Source of the DNA: Bacteroidia bacterium
GTDB taxonomy: Bacteria > Bacteroidota > Bacteroidia > Flavobacteriales > Flavobacteriaceae
Length of the DNA: 64,000 bases
NCBI GenBank assembly: GCA_030425285.1
Contig: JAUIAY010000001.1
Coordinates: forward strand, 730,963 to 794,962
Direction: 5' to 3'
The notes under the pieces are model-generated. The model had not been told where the DNA came from. It searched no databases and saw nothing but the letters and a program-made list of their open reading frames with translations. The position numbers and the translations under genes were made by a program. Below are positions 25,317-33,887 of this stretch, in pieces; the first letter of the stretch is position 1, and every line of letters starts with the position of its first letter.

Positions 25317-26505
25317 TTTTTAAAACAACATTCTTTCGGTCAAAAATTAAGAAAAACACATAACCACAAATTCCCAATACTGTCGCACAAACGATAGCCA
25401 ATGAAAAACTACCAATAATATAGGCTTTTAAATGATTGAGTACCTCAAAATTTTCCACCAGTTCTTGTTTGGAATAGCCATAATCAACATTCAGAATATA
25501 TTGACCAAATTCAAAACTAGCAAATAATATAAACGGAATAAAAGGCGGCAAACTCACATTGGAAAAAGCAAAAGCAATTGCTTTATTCAATCTTAAAAAG
25601 ATAGCTAAAAAAATAACAATAACGGTATGAAAGCCCCAAAAAGGAGATAGTCCAATAAAAACACCCAATGCTATGGAAAGTGCTTTTTTTCTAGCCGAAT
25701 CACCACTACCTAGAAAATCTTCAATAAAAAACCGTTTTATGCCTTTGCGTTTTAATCTTCTGTAAAGATCCCTTGGTTTTATATAAAAAATCATAACCAA
25801 GACCAGCCAGGTATTTAAGATACTGATACGCGTAAAATCCTTAAAAGGTCTAAAATGCGAAACTCGTTCGTTTTCATCATACAACACCTGAATAGGCATG
25901 TTTTGAACCGTGACTCCACGCCAAGCTGCTTTGACAATAACCTCAATTTCAAATTCAAATTTGGTAGTATAAAATTTGATGTTTTTCAGAGTATTAAGCG
26001 GATACAATCTAAATCCAGACTGTGTATCTTGCAATTTAATACCCGTTTCAAACCAAAACCAAAAGTTGGAAAACTTGTTTCCAAAACTGCTTTTTCCTGG
26101 AACACCTTCCTGATCCATATTTCTGGATCCAATTAGCAATAAGTCTTTATCCTTTGCTGTGTCCAAGGCTTGCACAAAATTTGGAATATCAGATGGAAAA
26201 TGTTGTCCATCGGAATCTATGGTAATGGCATATTGGTAACCAAATTCAACAGCTTTTTTAAAGCCTTCGCGCAAAGCTATGCCTTTTCCTTGATTCTTCG
26301 GAAAATGAAGTTGTTGAATGTTAGGATAGGTCTTCAGGATTTGTGGAGTGGAATCTGTGGCGCCATCATTTACCACAATAACGTGATTGGTAATTTCCAA
26401 CACACCATCAATAACACGTTTTAGGGTACGTTCGTTATTGTATGTGGGAATTAAAACACATACATTTAGGTCAATAATTTTTTGTTGAATGAGGGTGTTT
26501 TGCAC
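25309..26505 (-). CDS. Family 2 glycosyltransferase fused to a DUF2062 membrane domain
   Basis: This 398-aa protein has a GT-A glycosyltransferase domain (residues 10-230: CVLIPTYNNERTL, VVNDGATDST, and the DxD-like TIDSDGQH). A basic linker follows, then a DUF2062 domain (about 262-390) with three or four helices and the motif GLSPFWGFHT. The GT2 part resembles dolichol-phosphate mannose synthase, which transfers a sugar to a lipid carrier. Such a fusion occurs in flexirubin and aryl polyene loci. The sugar and acceptor are unknown. Confidence 0.87.
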   Translation of the reverse strand: MQNTLIQQKIIDLNVCVLIPTYNNERTLKRVIDGVLEITNHVIVVNDGATDSTPQILKTYPNIQQLHFPKNQGKGIALREGFKKAVEFGYQYAITIDSDGQHFPSDIPNFVQALDTAKDKDLLLIGSRNMDQEGVPGKSSFGNKFSNFWFWFETGIKLQDTQSGFRLYPLNTLKNIKFYTTKFEFEIEVIVKAAWRGVTVQNMPIQVLYDENERVSHFRPFKDFTRISILNTWLVLVMIFYIKPRDLYRRLKRKGIKRFFIEDFLGSGDSARKKALSIALGVFIGLSPFWGFHTVIVIFLAIFLRLNKAIAFAFSNVSLPPFIPFILFASFEFGQYILNVDYGYSKQELVENFEVLNHLKAYIIGSFSLAIVCATVLGICGYVFFLIFDRKNVVLKNG

Positions 26506-26586
26506 GCAGCAGCAAGCATTTCAATTTACAAATTCAAAATTAACGCTTTTTCTTCTTATTTAAAGGGATAGCCTAAATTATTACTA

Positions 26587-27234
26587 CTAAAACTTTTGTC
26601 CAGGTTTTTTGTTTTTCTCCTTAAGCAATTTACTACCGTGCCTTAATGCGTTTTCTAATGATTTTGCATTATCGTGTCCTTCAACACTCATAACAAGTTT
26701 AATTTTCTCCCACTTATCTTTCTTGTCATTTTTTAAAAAAGGAAGATAAATATTTAAATAGGCAAGATCGTTACTTCTTCTGTCAGGAGTCCTCAATGCA
26801 TACATATTTTGAAGGTCATAAAGAGTATTACTGAGTTCTTTGGTTTTATTTTTATTATAAAGCACCAATCTTAAGTAGTCATTTTCAAATGTAGCTTTAT
26901 AGGCGTTTTTTAGATAACCATTATCACTGTAACCGTATTTATTGATAGTCTCAACTATAAACACTTTGGTTTCTTCCAATGAAACATCAGCGTGTTCCGA
27001 TTTCTTTGAAAATGTTTCAATGTTTCCATTTTCGAAAACTATTTTTTGAACATCTGTTTTTTTAATGTGGTATAATGGACCATCTAAATTATCAAATTTT
27101 TTATAGGAGATGGTTTCAATGTTTATTTCTTCAATTTTTGATGGAATTTCTTCTTTGTTTACTGTAAATATTACATCCTGTGCATAAATCGATATGTTAA
27201 GCATGAACAATATCAGAATAAAGCTCTTTTTCAT
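26587..27234 (-). CDS. Secreted protein of unknown function
   Basis: A 215-aa protein with a signal peptide (MKKSFILILFMLNISIYAQ) followed by a segment like those of Bacteroidetes periplasmic proteins, containing VNKEEIPSKIEEIN and a KTDVQKIVFENG strand. The second half is helical and Lys-rich. I do not recognise a family with a known function. It ends 81 nt before the glycosyltransferase start, a wider gap than usual in this locus, and follows the next upstream gene by 11 nt. Confidence 0.6.
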   Translation of the reverse strand: MKKSFILILFMLNISIYAQDVIFTVNKEEIPSKIEEINIETISYKKFDNLDGPLYHIKKTDVQKIVFENGNIETFSKKSEHADVSLEETKVFIVETINKYGYSDNGYLKNAYKATFENDYLRLVLYNKNKTKELSNTLYDLQNMYALRTPDRRSNDLAYLNIYLPFLKNDKKDKWEKIKLVMSVEGHDNAKSLENALRHGSKLLKEKNKKPGQKF

Positions 27235-27245
27235 ATTTTGGGTAG

Positions 27246-27746
27246 CTATTGTGTTTCTATGTTTTTTTTCTCTTCTTCTGTGAATAATTTAGACTGTAAA
27301 ATATAGTCCTTTATATGCGCTCTTAGGTTTTTTGAATCGATATACTCAAATTGCTTAAGCAAAAAAGCCTTGTCTTCTTCTATGTCATTGCGATACTTTA
27401 AAATTTTGGGCGCATTCTCCTGAATACCTAATCTTACAAATCGTGGCTCAATGGCGTTGGGTTCTTTTTCAATAGCGAACTCTAAATAACCAACGCCGTT
27501 TATAAAGCCTTCCTTTTTTTCTTTTATTGTTTTGGCATATTTGGCCTGTAATGCCAATGCAGCACCTTTGTAAGCTACAAGAGCAACATTATCACTTTTG
27601 GTTACGGGTTCCATCATATTGTAAAAGGTCTCCAAATGCGCCTTGTCCTGGGCTGCAACTTTGTAACTTTCACGTACAGCAGACAGATCTTGCGCTTGAA
27701 AAGCCAAAGATAGTATCAAAAATATGCTAGAAAGTAAAGCCTTCAT
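27246..27746 (-). CDS. Secreted helical protein of unknown function (TPR-like)
   Basis: A 166-aa protein with a signal peptide (MKALLSSIFLILSLAFQAQ). The mature part is almost all alpha-helical and includes a KGAALALQAKYAK helix and an AIEPRFVRLGIQ segment that suggest a TPR-like helical repeat. Similar small exported proteins occur in flexirubin loci. No function can be assigned. It follows the dehydratase gene by 5 nt. Confidence 0.6.
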   Translation of the reverse strand: MKALLSSIFLILSLAFQAQDLSAVRESYKVAAQDKAHLETFYNMMEPVTKSDNVALVAYKGAALALQAKYAKTIKEKKEGFINGVGYLEFAIEKEPNAIEPRFVRLGIQENAPKILKYRNDIEEDKAFLLKQFEYIDSKNLRAHIKDYILQSKLFTEEEKKNIETQ

Positions 27747-27751
27747 CAGGA

Positions 27752-28117
27752 TTATTTTTTTCTAAAGGTTGTTGAAAGCTTTAAAGCTACGGTATCTTCA
27801 AATTTGGTGACATTCTTAACCTTAAAAAGACCATCTTCTTCCAAGATAGTTAGCGTTAGTTCTAAGTCAGGATTCACATCTGGGTTAATGATAGCCATAA
27901 ACTTGACGTTGCTAGAAGATTGCATAAACAATTTTTCACTAACAACCTGTTCGGTTAATTCCTTAATGATTTGCATCATGCAAACACCTGGAGTCACTGG
28001 ATTTCCAGGAAAATGTCCTTTAAAGATCTCATGATCTTTGTTAATGGTGATATTGGCTGTTGCAATGCTTTCTGCAATATCCAAATTATTAACCGTGTAA
28101 AAATTCTCTAGTAGCAT
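27752..28117 (-). CDS. FabZ-like 3-hydroxyacyl-ACP dehydratase (hotdog fold)
   Basis: This 121-aa single-hotdog protein would dehydrate 3-hydroxyacyl-carrier-protein intermediates during polyene or alkyl chain synthesis. The central motif GHFPGNPVTPGVCMMQ matches the FabZ active-site loop, with the catalytic His. The usual downstream Glu/Asp position is occupied by Gln, as in some aryl-polyene dehydratases. I chose the ATG at 28117, which overlaps the upstream stop by 1 nt; a TTG at 28123 is also in frame. Confidence 0.82.
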   Translation of the reverse strand: MLLENFYTVNNLDIAESIATANITINKDHEIFKGHFPGNPVTPGVCMMQIIKELTEQVVSEKLFMQSSSNVKFMAIINPDVNPDLELTLTILEEDGLFKVKNVTKFEDTVALKLSTTFRKK

Positions 28118-28764
28118 TACCAAGTAAATTTATAATAAACACCCAATTGGATTACACCATTTAAAAGATTGTTACCGTCATAATAATCGCCATCACTTTC
28201 AGCATAGTAATAATCGTTTCCAATGTAATAAGAACCATCGTAGTCTTCTCTTACATCAATTAAGCCTTGCTTATATCGAGCTTCAATACCGAGACCAAAT
28301 GGAAATTCATAGCCAATTCCTCCAAATAAGGAGAAATCAACTGGAGTGATATCGGCGCCATCATCTTCTACATTTACTTCAATACTTGGTCCGATTATAA
28401 AATGCAATCCAACACCTGGAATGATAAAAAACTTGTTTGCTATCCCAATACCAACATAGTGAATGTTTAAGTCACTAGATCCAGGTTCTATAACTGGATT
28501 ACCATAATAATCATAGTAGATTATACGATTGTTTTGAGAAATTCCCTGATTGTTATAAGTTCCTTCTACTTGCAAAGCATAAAATCTAGAAAATTGAATG
28601 TTTACAAAACTGGCAGCGCTTAAACCAAGCTTTCTGTCGGCTTGTTCAACATTAGAAATGCTAGAAGAGTTTAGTCCAAGCCTAACACCTGGTCTTACTT
28701 TTATTTGAGAGAAGGTTGCTATTGTAGTCATTGCAACCACAACAAATAGCATGAGTTTTTTCAT
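28117..28764 (-). CDS. Outer-membrane beta-barrel protein
   Basis: A 215-aa protein with a signal peptide (MKKLMLFVVVAMTTIATFSQ) and alternating hydrophobic and aromatic strands, including GVRLGLNSSS, LHFIIGPSIEV and the closing GVYYKFTW that ends in an aromatic residue, as outer-membrane barrels do. A Tyr/Asp-rich loop (YDYYGNP and NDYYYAESDGDYYDG) is notable. It may be a porin or anchor for the pigment in the outer membrane, but that is inferred from the locus only. The next gene overlaps its stop by 1 nt. Confidence 0.75.
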   Translation of the reverse strand: MKKLMLFVVVAMTTIATFSQIKVRPGVRLGLNSSSISNVEQADRKLGLSAASFVNIQFSRFYALQVEGTYNNQGISQNNRIIYYDYYGNPVIEPGSSDLNIHYVGIGIANKFFIIPGVGLHFIIGPSIEVNVEDDGADITPVDFSLFGGIGYEFPFGLGIEARYKQGLIDVREDYDGSYYIGNDYYYAESDGDYYDGNNLLNGVIQLGVYYKFTW

Positions 28765-28765
28765 T

Positions 28766-29380
28766 TTAATTAATTGATTTAAGGGTTATTTTAAGTTTGA
28801 TATTATAATGTTCAATGACAATCTTATCTGCAATACTATCATTTATATTTGAAAAGATAAAGGATACTTTTTCTTTTGTGCCTTTTACGCGGTTAATTTT
28901 AACAAGCTCATGACTGTCATAAAAGTAAAAATGCTTCTTGTTGTATAATACTGTTTCGTAAACATCCACCTTGTCATTTTGATATTGACTTTCAGTTATA
29001 AGACTTTCGGTTATTAAAGTTTTAAAATCTTGTTTCAGAATTTTGATCAGCAACCCCTTGTCAAAGTCATCAACAATGTAGTTGACCTTAAAGTCGTTTT
29101 CAGTAAAAGAAAAATCAAAGAGTTTATTGCCCATTTCTGTAGTAAAAGCTACCCGATGATTGTGGTCGCTAATTTTTTTGATAATTAAGAGGCCGCCGAA
29201 TTGGTTATCGTAAATCTCAATTTTGGACTTGTAAACATAATCAATTTCACTATTAGAAAAATAGGGGTTTACAAGAGTTGTTTGGGATGTGTTATCCAAT
29301 TGAAAGCCTTCTTTTTTAGGGTATGAACCACAGCTAAAAATTAACAGGAAGCAACTAATTAGAAAAAATCGCATCATCAA
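28766..29380 (-). CDS. Lipoprotein of unknown function
   Basis: A 204-aa protein beginning MMMRFFLISCFLLIFSCGSY, a lipoprotein signal with lipobox IFSC. Three consecutive ATGs are possible starts. The mature part is rich in beta strands and follows a LolA-like gene by overlap (26 nt, or 20 nt with the third ATG). The pair could be a carrier and a receptor like LolA and LolB, moving a lipid-like product to the outer membrane. No motif supports this beyond context and size. Confidence 0.6.
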   Translation of the reverse strand: MMMRFFLISCFLLIFSCGSYPKKEGFQLDNTSQTTLVNPYFSNSEIDYVYKSKIEIYDNQFGGLLIIKKISDHNHRVAFTTEMGNKLFDFSFTENDFKVNYIVDDFDKGLLIKILKQDFKTLITESLITESQYQNDKVDVYETVLYNKKHFYFYDSHELVKINRVKGTKEKVSFIFSNINDSIADKIVIEHYNIKLKITLKSIN

Positions 29381-29975
29381 TAGGATTGTTTAAAACGCGG
29401 TTTGAAAAAATGATTTTGGTGTAATCGCCTGAAGGCTCAATCATTTTCACTTGCTCAACATCTCCTTCTGTATTAAAGGTTATGTGGAATGCACTAATGT
29501 ATTTTGATAGATTTTTGTCTTTTGAAGTAAAATGAACTAAATTCGAATAGTCATTTTTGAAATATTCAATTGAAAAGGCCTCATCATCAAACATATCGCC
29601 TTTTACACTATTTATAATTAGCTTGTTAAGTTGTTTGAACATCTTATTGGAACCAATGTCCACATTGCTTTTATTTCCTTCGTCATTAATGTAAAGCGTT
29701 TCATTTTTGAAAATCACTGAATATTTAAATGGGTCTATGTAACTCCACTTAATTAAGTTAGGAGATTTGAAAGCCAATTGTCCTTTGGTAATCACATCAT
29801 TATCCAAAAAGTCCAAGTGTTTATATTGTGTAAAATCGCTTGAAATGGTTTTTGTAGTGGCCGCTCTGGTTTTCACCAAAGTTTTTAAAGTAGTAGCTTC
29901 TTGGTCACTCATAGGCGATTGGGCAAATAAATTTGCCGAAATCATTAAAATTGTAATGAAAACTAGTTTACGCAT
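29355..29975 (-). CDS. LolA-like outer-membrane lipoprotein carrier protein
   Basis: A 206-aa periplasmic protein with a signal peptide (MRKLVFITILMISANLFAQ) and a LolA-type half-barrel signature: SSDFTQYKHLDFL, GQLAFKSPNLIKWSY and YSVIFKNETLYIND. LolA carries lipid-modified proteins across the periplasm. LolA homologues in aryl polyene and flexirubin loci are believed to carry the pigment or its precursor instead. It overlaps the polysaccharide-deacetylase-like gene by 8 nt. Confidence 0.88.
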   Translation of the reverse strand: MRKLVFITILMISANLFAQSPMSDQEATTLKTLVKTRAATTKTISSDFTQYKHLDFLDNDVITKGQLAFKSPNLIKWSYIDPFKYSVIFKNETLYINDEGNKSNVDIGSNKMFKQLNKLIINSVKGDMFDDEAFSIEYFKNDYSNLVHFTSKDKNLSKYISAFHITFNTEGDVEQVKMIEPSGDYTKIIFSNRVLNNPIDDAIFSN

Positions 29976-30738
29976 AGGGTTTTACATTAAATAAATCATT
30001 TACAGTAACCGACTGTAAATTTTTCTTCTGCAAAAATAACAATAACCGTTCCAAAACACGGATAGATTTTTCACTGGTATCATGCAGCAAAATAACATCT
30101 CCCTTTTTAAGGTTCTTGGTGATGCGGTTGAAAATTTGATTTTCGTTGAGGTTAGTTGTATCAAACGAGCGTTTGTTCCAACCAATAGTGGTCAATTTTA
30201 ACTGGTTAACAGCACGTTTTATGTTTGGATTTGTCACTCCAAACGCAGGGCGATACAATTTTAAATCCATTTCAGTTGTTTCTTTGGCTGTTTTATTGGC
30301 TTTTATTAATTCTGCTACAACTTTATCAGTGCCAAAAAAACCAAAAAAATTGGAATGTGAGTAAGTATGGTTTCCCACTGAATGCCCATTTTTAATGATA
30401 TTTTTAAAAATATCCGGATGCGACTCTATATGTTTTCCAATACAGAAAAATGTTGCCTTTGCTTGATGCTCTTCCAACAACTCCAAAACTTTAGGTGTGA
30501 AATTAGGGTTAGGCCCGTCATCAAAAGTTATAGCCACGTGATTGGCATTTGGGTTAGAATTCAAGGCTTTTAGATGATAATTCCAACCAATCAATCCAGA
30601 ACCTAATAATGCTAGCACTAACCAGAAAAAACAAATGGGAAATATCCACCAAAGGGATATACTAAACAAAAAGTGAAAACAAATAAGTAACAGTATAAGA
30701 ATGCTTGCTGTGATATTTACTGACCTATAATTCAGCAT
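29968..30738 (-). CDS. Polysaccharide deacetylase-family protein, membrane-anchored
   Basis: The 256-aa protein has two N-terminal membrane helices (about residues 7-55) and a NodB-type deacetylase domain. The metal/catalytic motifs are ITFDDGPNPNF (Asp-Asp), HSVGNHTYSHSNF (the H-x4-H pair) and VILLHD near the C-terminus. Family members remove acetyl or other acyl groups from sugars. Here it might act on a sugar or on the pigment conjugate at the outer face of the membrane. It overlaps the CLF-like ketosynthase gene by 7 nt. Confidence 0.85.
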   Translation of the reverse strand: MLNYRSVNITASILILLLICFHFLFSISLWWIFPICFFWLVLALLGSGLIGWNYHLKALNSNPNANHVAITFDDGPNPNFTPKVLELLEEHQAKATFFCIGKHIESHPDIFKNIIKNGHSVGNHTYSHSNFFGFFGTDKVVAELIKANKTAKETTEMDLKLYRPAFGVTNPNIKRAVNQLKLTTIGWNKRSFDTTNLNENQIFNRITKNLKKGDVILLHDTSEKSIRVLERLLLFLQKKNLQSVTVNDLFNVKPYA

Positions 30739-31796
30739 TGTTTTAGTAAGGTGAAACTATGATTTTCTCCACGATACTGATTGTATAACAAGATAGTTTT
30801 AAAAGATGAATTTTTGAGGTTGTTTAGTTTTACAACTTCGGGAATGGATTGCAATTTTAAAATTTTTGATGCTAACCAAAACCCAAATGATGATGCCGTG
30901 TTAAACTCACCACACAAATGCTTGTAATAAATTTGTTGAGTGTTTTTGAACGTTTCAGATTGTAATTCAGAATAGTATCCATCAAATTCTATATCACCAT
31001 TGCAGCCAAGAATCAGGATGTCGACATCGGCAACTTCTAGGTTATTTTCAGCTAAAAACTCCACGGCAGTTAGTGCAACATCAGATTTTGGTAAGGTGTT
31101 GAAAAGCTTCACAGCAGCAACTTTAGCATAAGTTGATGCTTCTTTTTCATTGGATAGAACAAAGAAATTGGCACCTTCACTAAAAACGGCTCCAACAGAA
31201 TTGGATTCCAAAAGGTTCGAACTTTTTACGGCTTCAGGCTTTACATGGTTAATGAGTTTATGAATGGCAACTGTATGATCGCCTAGTTCATCAACTCCAC
31301 CAATAAGTATATTACGTTCTTCATCATTTTCCAACTGAAGTTTGGCATCCAATAAAGCAGATTCAAAAGAGTTGCTAGCATGAACATAAGTAAAATTATA
31401 ACCTTTACATTGTAATTCCAATGCAATTTGTCCACCTACGGTATTGTGTGTAGATTGAATAAAAGAAGTTGGCGTTAGATATTGTTCGTCATTATCTATG
31501 ATAGCGCTTACGAACTTTTCCGAATCGCGTACGCAGCCCATTCCTGTTCCAGTTATAATAGCATCTACATTTTCCAAACCAGCATCTTGAAGAGCAATTT
31601 TTGAAGCCACAACACCCATTTTAATACCCTTTGCCATACGTCTAGCAGCAGCTGGTGGAATATAGTCTTTATAATTAGGATCTATTACAGAAATCACATG
31701 GTCTTCATAATCTACTACATCATTCAAAAACGCATTATTGTCAAATGTTTTTTGAGCTGAAATGGAACCCACACTATTTATAAAAACCTGCTTCAT
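30732..31796 (-). CDS. Catalytically dead ketosynthase homologue (chain-length-factor-like)
   Basis: A 354-aa thiolase-fold protein aligned by eye with beta-ketoacyl-ACP synthases. The nucleophile motif TACSS is replaced by HASNS (Ser141 at the Cys position, HASNSFESAL). The HGT motif reads GCNGD, and the second GH motif reads GEFN. All three catalytic residues are therefore gone, as in the chain length factor (KSbeta) of type II polyketide synthases. It overlaps the following FabF-like gene by 1 nt, so the two probably form a KS/CLF heterodimer that extends the polyene. Confidence 0.8.
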   Translation of the reverse strand: MKQVFINSVGSISAQKTFDNNAFLNDVVDYEDHVISVIDPNYKDYIPPAAARRMAKGIKMGVVASKIALQDAGLENVDAIITGTGMGCVRDSEKFVSAIIDNDEQYLTPTSFIQSTHNTVGGQIALELQCKGYNFTYVHASNSFESALLDAKLQLENDEERNILIGGVDELGDHTVAIHKLINHVKPEAVKSSNLLESNSVGAVFSEGANFFVLSNEKEASTYAKVAAVKLFNTLPKSDVALTAVEFLAENNLEVADVDILILGCNGDIEFDGYYSELQSETFKNTQQIYYKHLCGEFNTASSFGFWLASKILKLQSIPEVVKLNNLKNSSFKTILLYNQYRGENHSFTLLKQC

Positions 31797-32998
31797 TATT
31801 GTTCTTTAGAAAATATGATAGTTGAACAATTTCCACCAAAACCGAACGAATTGGACATCACTGTATTTAAAGGTTTTTCCTTTAATTGACATTGAGGTGT
31901 GATATCAAATTCCTTCATTTGGGTTTTAAAATTAAGATTGGGATATATCACATTGTTTTGAAGTGCCAAAACCGAATATACAGCTTCAATAGCACCAGCA
32001 GCGGCTAATGTGTGCCCAGTGTAAGCTTTGGTAGAACTGAAATCGGGAACGTTTTCTCCAAAAACACGAATGATAGCGCGACCTTCCGATAAATCATTAT
32101 TACCAGTAGCAGTACCATGTGCATTGATGTAATCAATATCATCAGGAGTATAATCGGCAATTTTTAAAGCTTTCTCCATCGCTAGGAATGCGCCATCACC
32201 ATTATCAGAAGAAGCTGTTTGGTGGTAAGCATCATTGGCATTGCCATAGCCTTTTACATAGGCTAACACCGTTTTGTTTTCAGCTTGTACCACAGCATCA
32301 GATTCCAAAACCAAGAAAGCAGCAGCCTCGCCTAAATTCAAACCTTTTCGGTTTTCATCAAAAGGTGTGTTGTAAGTATCTGACAAAATCATTAGGGTTT
32401 TGAAACCGTTGATTGTAAACTTTGATAAGCAATCTGCTCCTCCAACAATAACACGATCCAATTGACCTGATTTAATCAATCGGGCTCCAAGCATAATAGC
32501 ATTGGCTGCTGATGAACAAGCGGTACTAATAGTTGTTACTAGGCTTTTTTCAATACCTAATTGTTCTGCTATTTTTTGGGTTGAGTCGCCAGCGTGGTGA
32601 CCTTCGATGTATTTCTGTGTGGTGTTGTCCTCTAGGTAGTCATAAAAATAACGTTCTGTCATATCCATGCCACCAACACTTGTAGCTGAAATCAATCCGG
32701 TTTTGTAAGCATCAATATCGGTAATTCCTGCGCTTTCAATGGCTTCTTTTGCAGCTACAGTACCCAAGAAAGCAGTCCTGGAATAATTGTTGTCTGAACT
32801 TAAATGTAGTTGTTGTTCAAATTCACCATTGGTAAATGAAATTTCACCAACCATGATATCATTAACATGATTGGTCTTGATTTTTTTTACACGGGAAATA
32901 CCTTTGTTGGCTTTTATAAGCGCATCATAGTTTTCCGCAACATTGTTTCCAATAGCAGAAATAATTCCCATTCCAGTGATTGCAACCCCTTTACTCAA
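31796..32998 (-). CDS. Beta-ketoacyl-ACP synthase (FabF-like KS)
   Basis: A 400-aa condensing enzyme with a complete triad: Cys161 in ISTACSSAANA, His in INAHGTATGNND and His in TKAYTGHTLAAAG. The thiolase fold is full length (FabF is about 410 aa). It probably extends the polyene chain together with the CLF-like partner whose start overlaps its stop. The ACP gene lies 9 nt upstream in transcription order. Confidence 0.9.
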   Translation of the reverse strand: MSKGVAITGMGIISAIGNNVAENYDALIKANKGISRVKKIKTNHVNDIMVGEISFTNGEFEQQLHLSSDNNYSRTAFLGTVAAKEAIESAGITDIDAYKTGLISATSVGGMDMTERYFYDYLEDNTTQKYIEGHHAGDSTQKIAEQLGIEKSLVTTISTACSSAANAIMLGARLIKSGQLDRVIVGGADCLSKFTINGFKTLMILSDTYNTPFDENRKGLNLGEAAAFLVLESDAVVQAENKTVLAYVKGYGNANDAYHQTASSDNGDGAFLAMEKALKIADYTPDDIDYINAHGTATGNNDLSEGRAIIRVFGENVPDFSSTKAYTGHTLAAAGAIEAVYSVLALQNNVIYPNLNFKTQMKEFDITPQCQLKEKPLNTVMSNSFGFGGNCSTIIFSKEQ

Positions 32999-33007
32999 AA
33001 GAACTTA

Positions 33008-33265
33008 TTATTTGGTTCTGTGTTCAGTAATATAAGCTGCCATGGTATCAATCGATTCGAAAATTGCACGACCTTCTTTAGGGTCGGTTAATTTAATTCC
33101 ATAGCTTTTATCCAACATCACGATAAGCTCCAATGCATCAATGGAATCTAAGCCTAATCCGTCGCCAAATAACATATCGTCATTGGCAATATCATTTGGA
33201 GACATATCTTCCAAATTCAATTGCTCTATAATATTCTCTTTTAATTCTTGTTTTAAAGCGTCCAT
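33008..33265 (-). CDS. Acyl carrier protein
   Basis: An 85-aa acidic four-helix carrier protein with the phosphopantetheine attachment motif GLGLDSIDALEL, Ser41. The GLGLDSI version differs from the ELDSL of fatty-acid ACP and is typical of aryl polyene and flexirubin carrier proteins. It is one of two carrier proteins in the locus and lies between the FabF-like KS and a truncated KS-like gene. Confidence 0.93.
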   Translation of the reverse strand: MDALKQELKENIIEQLNLEDMSPNDIANDDMLFGDGLGLDSIDALELIVMLDKSYGIKLTDPKEGRAIFESIDTMAAYITEHRTK

Positions 33266-33266
33266 A

Positions 33267-33887
33267 TTATCTAGTATATAGTGTTATTATATTTTGTTTA
33301 GTATGTTTTAAAGTTCCTGTTTTTGAGACCAAATATAAAAATGCTTCATAATTGTTTTCGTCATCAAATTCTACCCAACCGCATAATACGGATTCAGCTT
33401 TATTATCTGATAACAAACTATTTGAATAGGCAAATAAATGGTCTGCATTAAAGTTGTCAAAGATAAAAAAACTATTTTCAGAATACAGTTTATATTTAAT
33501 ACTTATCTCGCCAATACAAATATTGGGCAACGTGTAGACAAATACTGCTGGACTTGGGTAATAGGTTTCTTTATTTTGAATGGATTCCTGATGCTTTCTG
33601 TCTGTATCCAAACTGGAAGATTTATTGGAGAAAACGATAGCTATATTGTTTTCTCCTTCCGTATTTAAAGATTCATTCTTCAATAGGACATCAGCAGCCA
33701 TAAACGCCAATTTACTTAAGTTATCCATTTTAAAAAACTTGGGATACTTGGTGTTTTCGGATTTATAAGCACTTCTAATAAATTCCAAAAAGGATGACGA
33801 TTCATCGCTAAACAGCAACGAACCATTTAAAGACATTTGGTTGTTTTTGATATTACAATAGGATGTTATGTAAAAATCAGTATTCAT
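33267..33887 (-). CDS. Ketosynthase-like protein, N-terminal domain only
   Basis: A 206-aa protein whose layout resembles the first half of a beta-ketoacyl synthase: FFKMDNLSKLAFMAADVLL, then an IAIVFSNKSSSLDTD strand-turn, then YPSPAVFVYTLPNICIGEISI, the region before the catalytic Cys loop. No TACSS-like, HGT or GH motif is present. It is about half the normal length and may be a structural partner or a regulatory KS remnant. It is not a sequencing remnant, because its ends overlap neighbours neatly (1 nt with the methyltransferase gene). Confidence 0.65.
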   Translation of the reverse strand: MNTDFYITSYCNIKNNQMSLNGSLLFSDESSSFLEFIRSAYKSENTKYPKFFKMDNLSKLAFMAADVLLKNESLNTEGENNIAIVFSNKSSSLDTDRKHQESIQNKETYYPSPAVFVYTLPNICIGEISIKYKLYSENSFFIFDNFNADHLFAYSNSLLSDNKAESVLCGWVEFDDENNYEAFLYLVSKTGTLKHTKQNIITLYTR

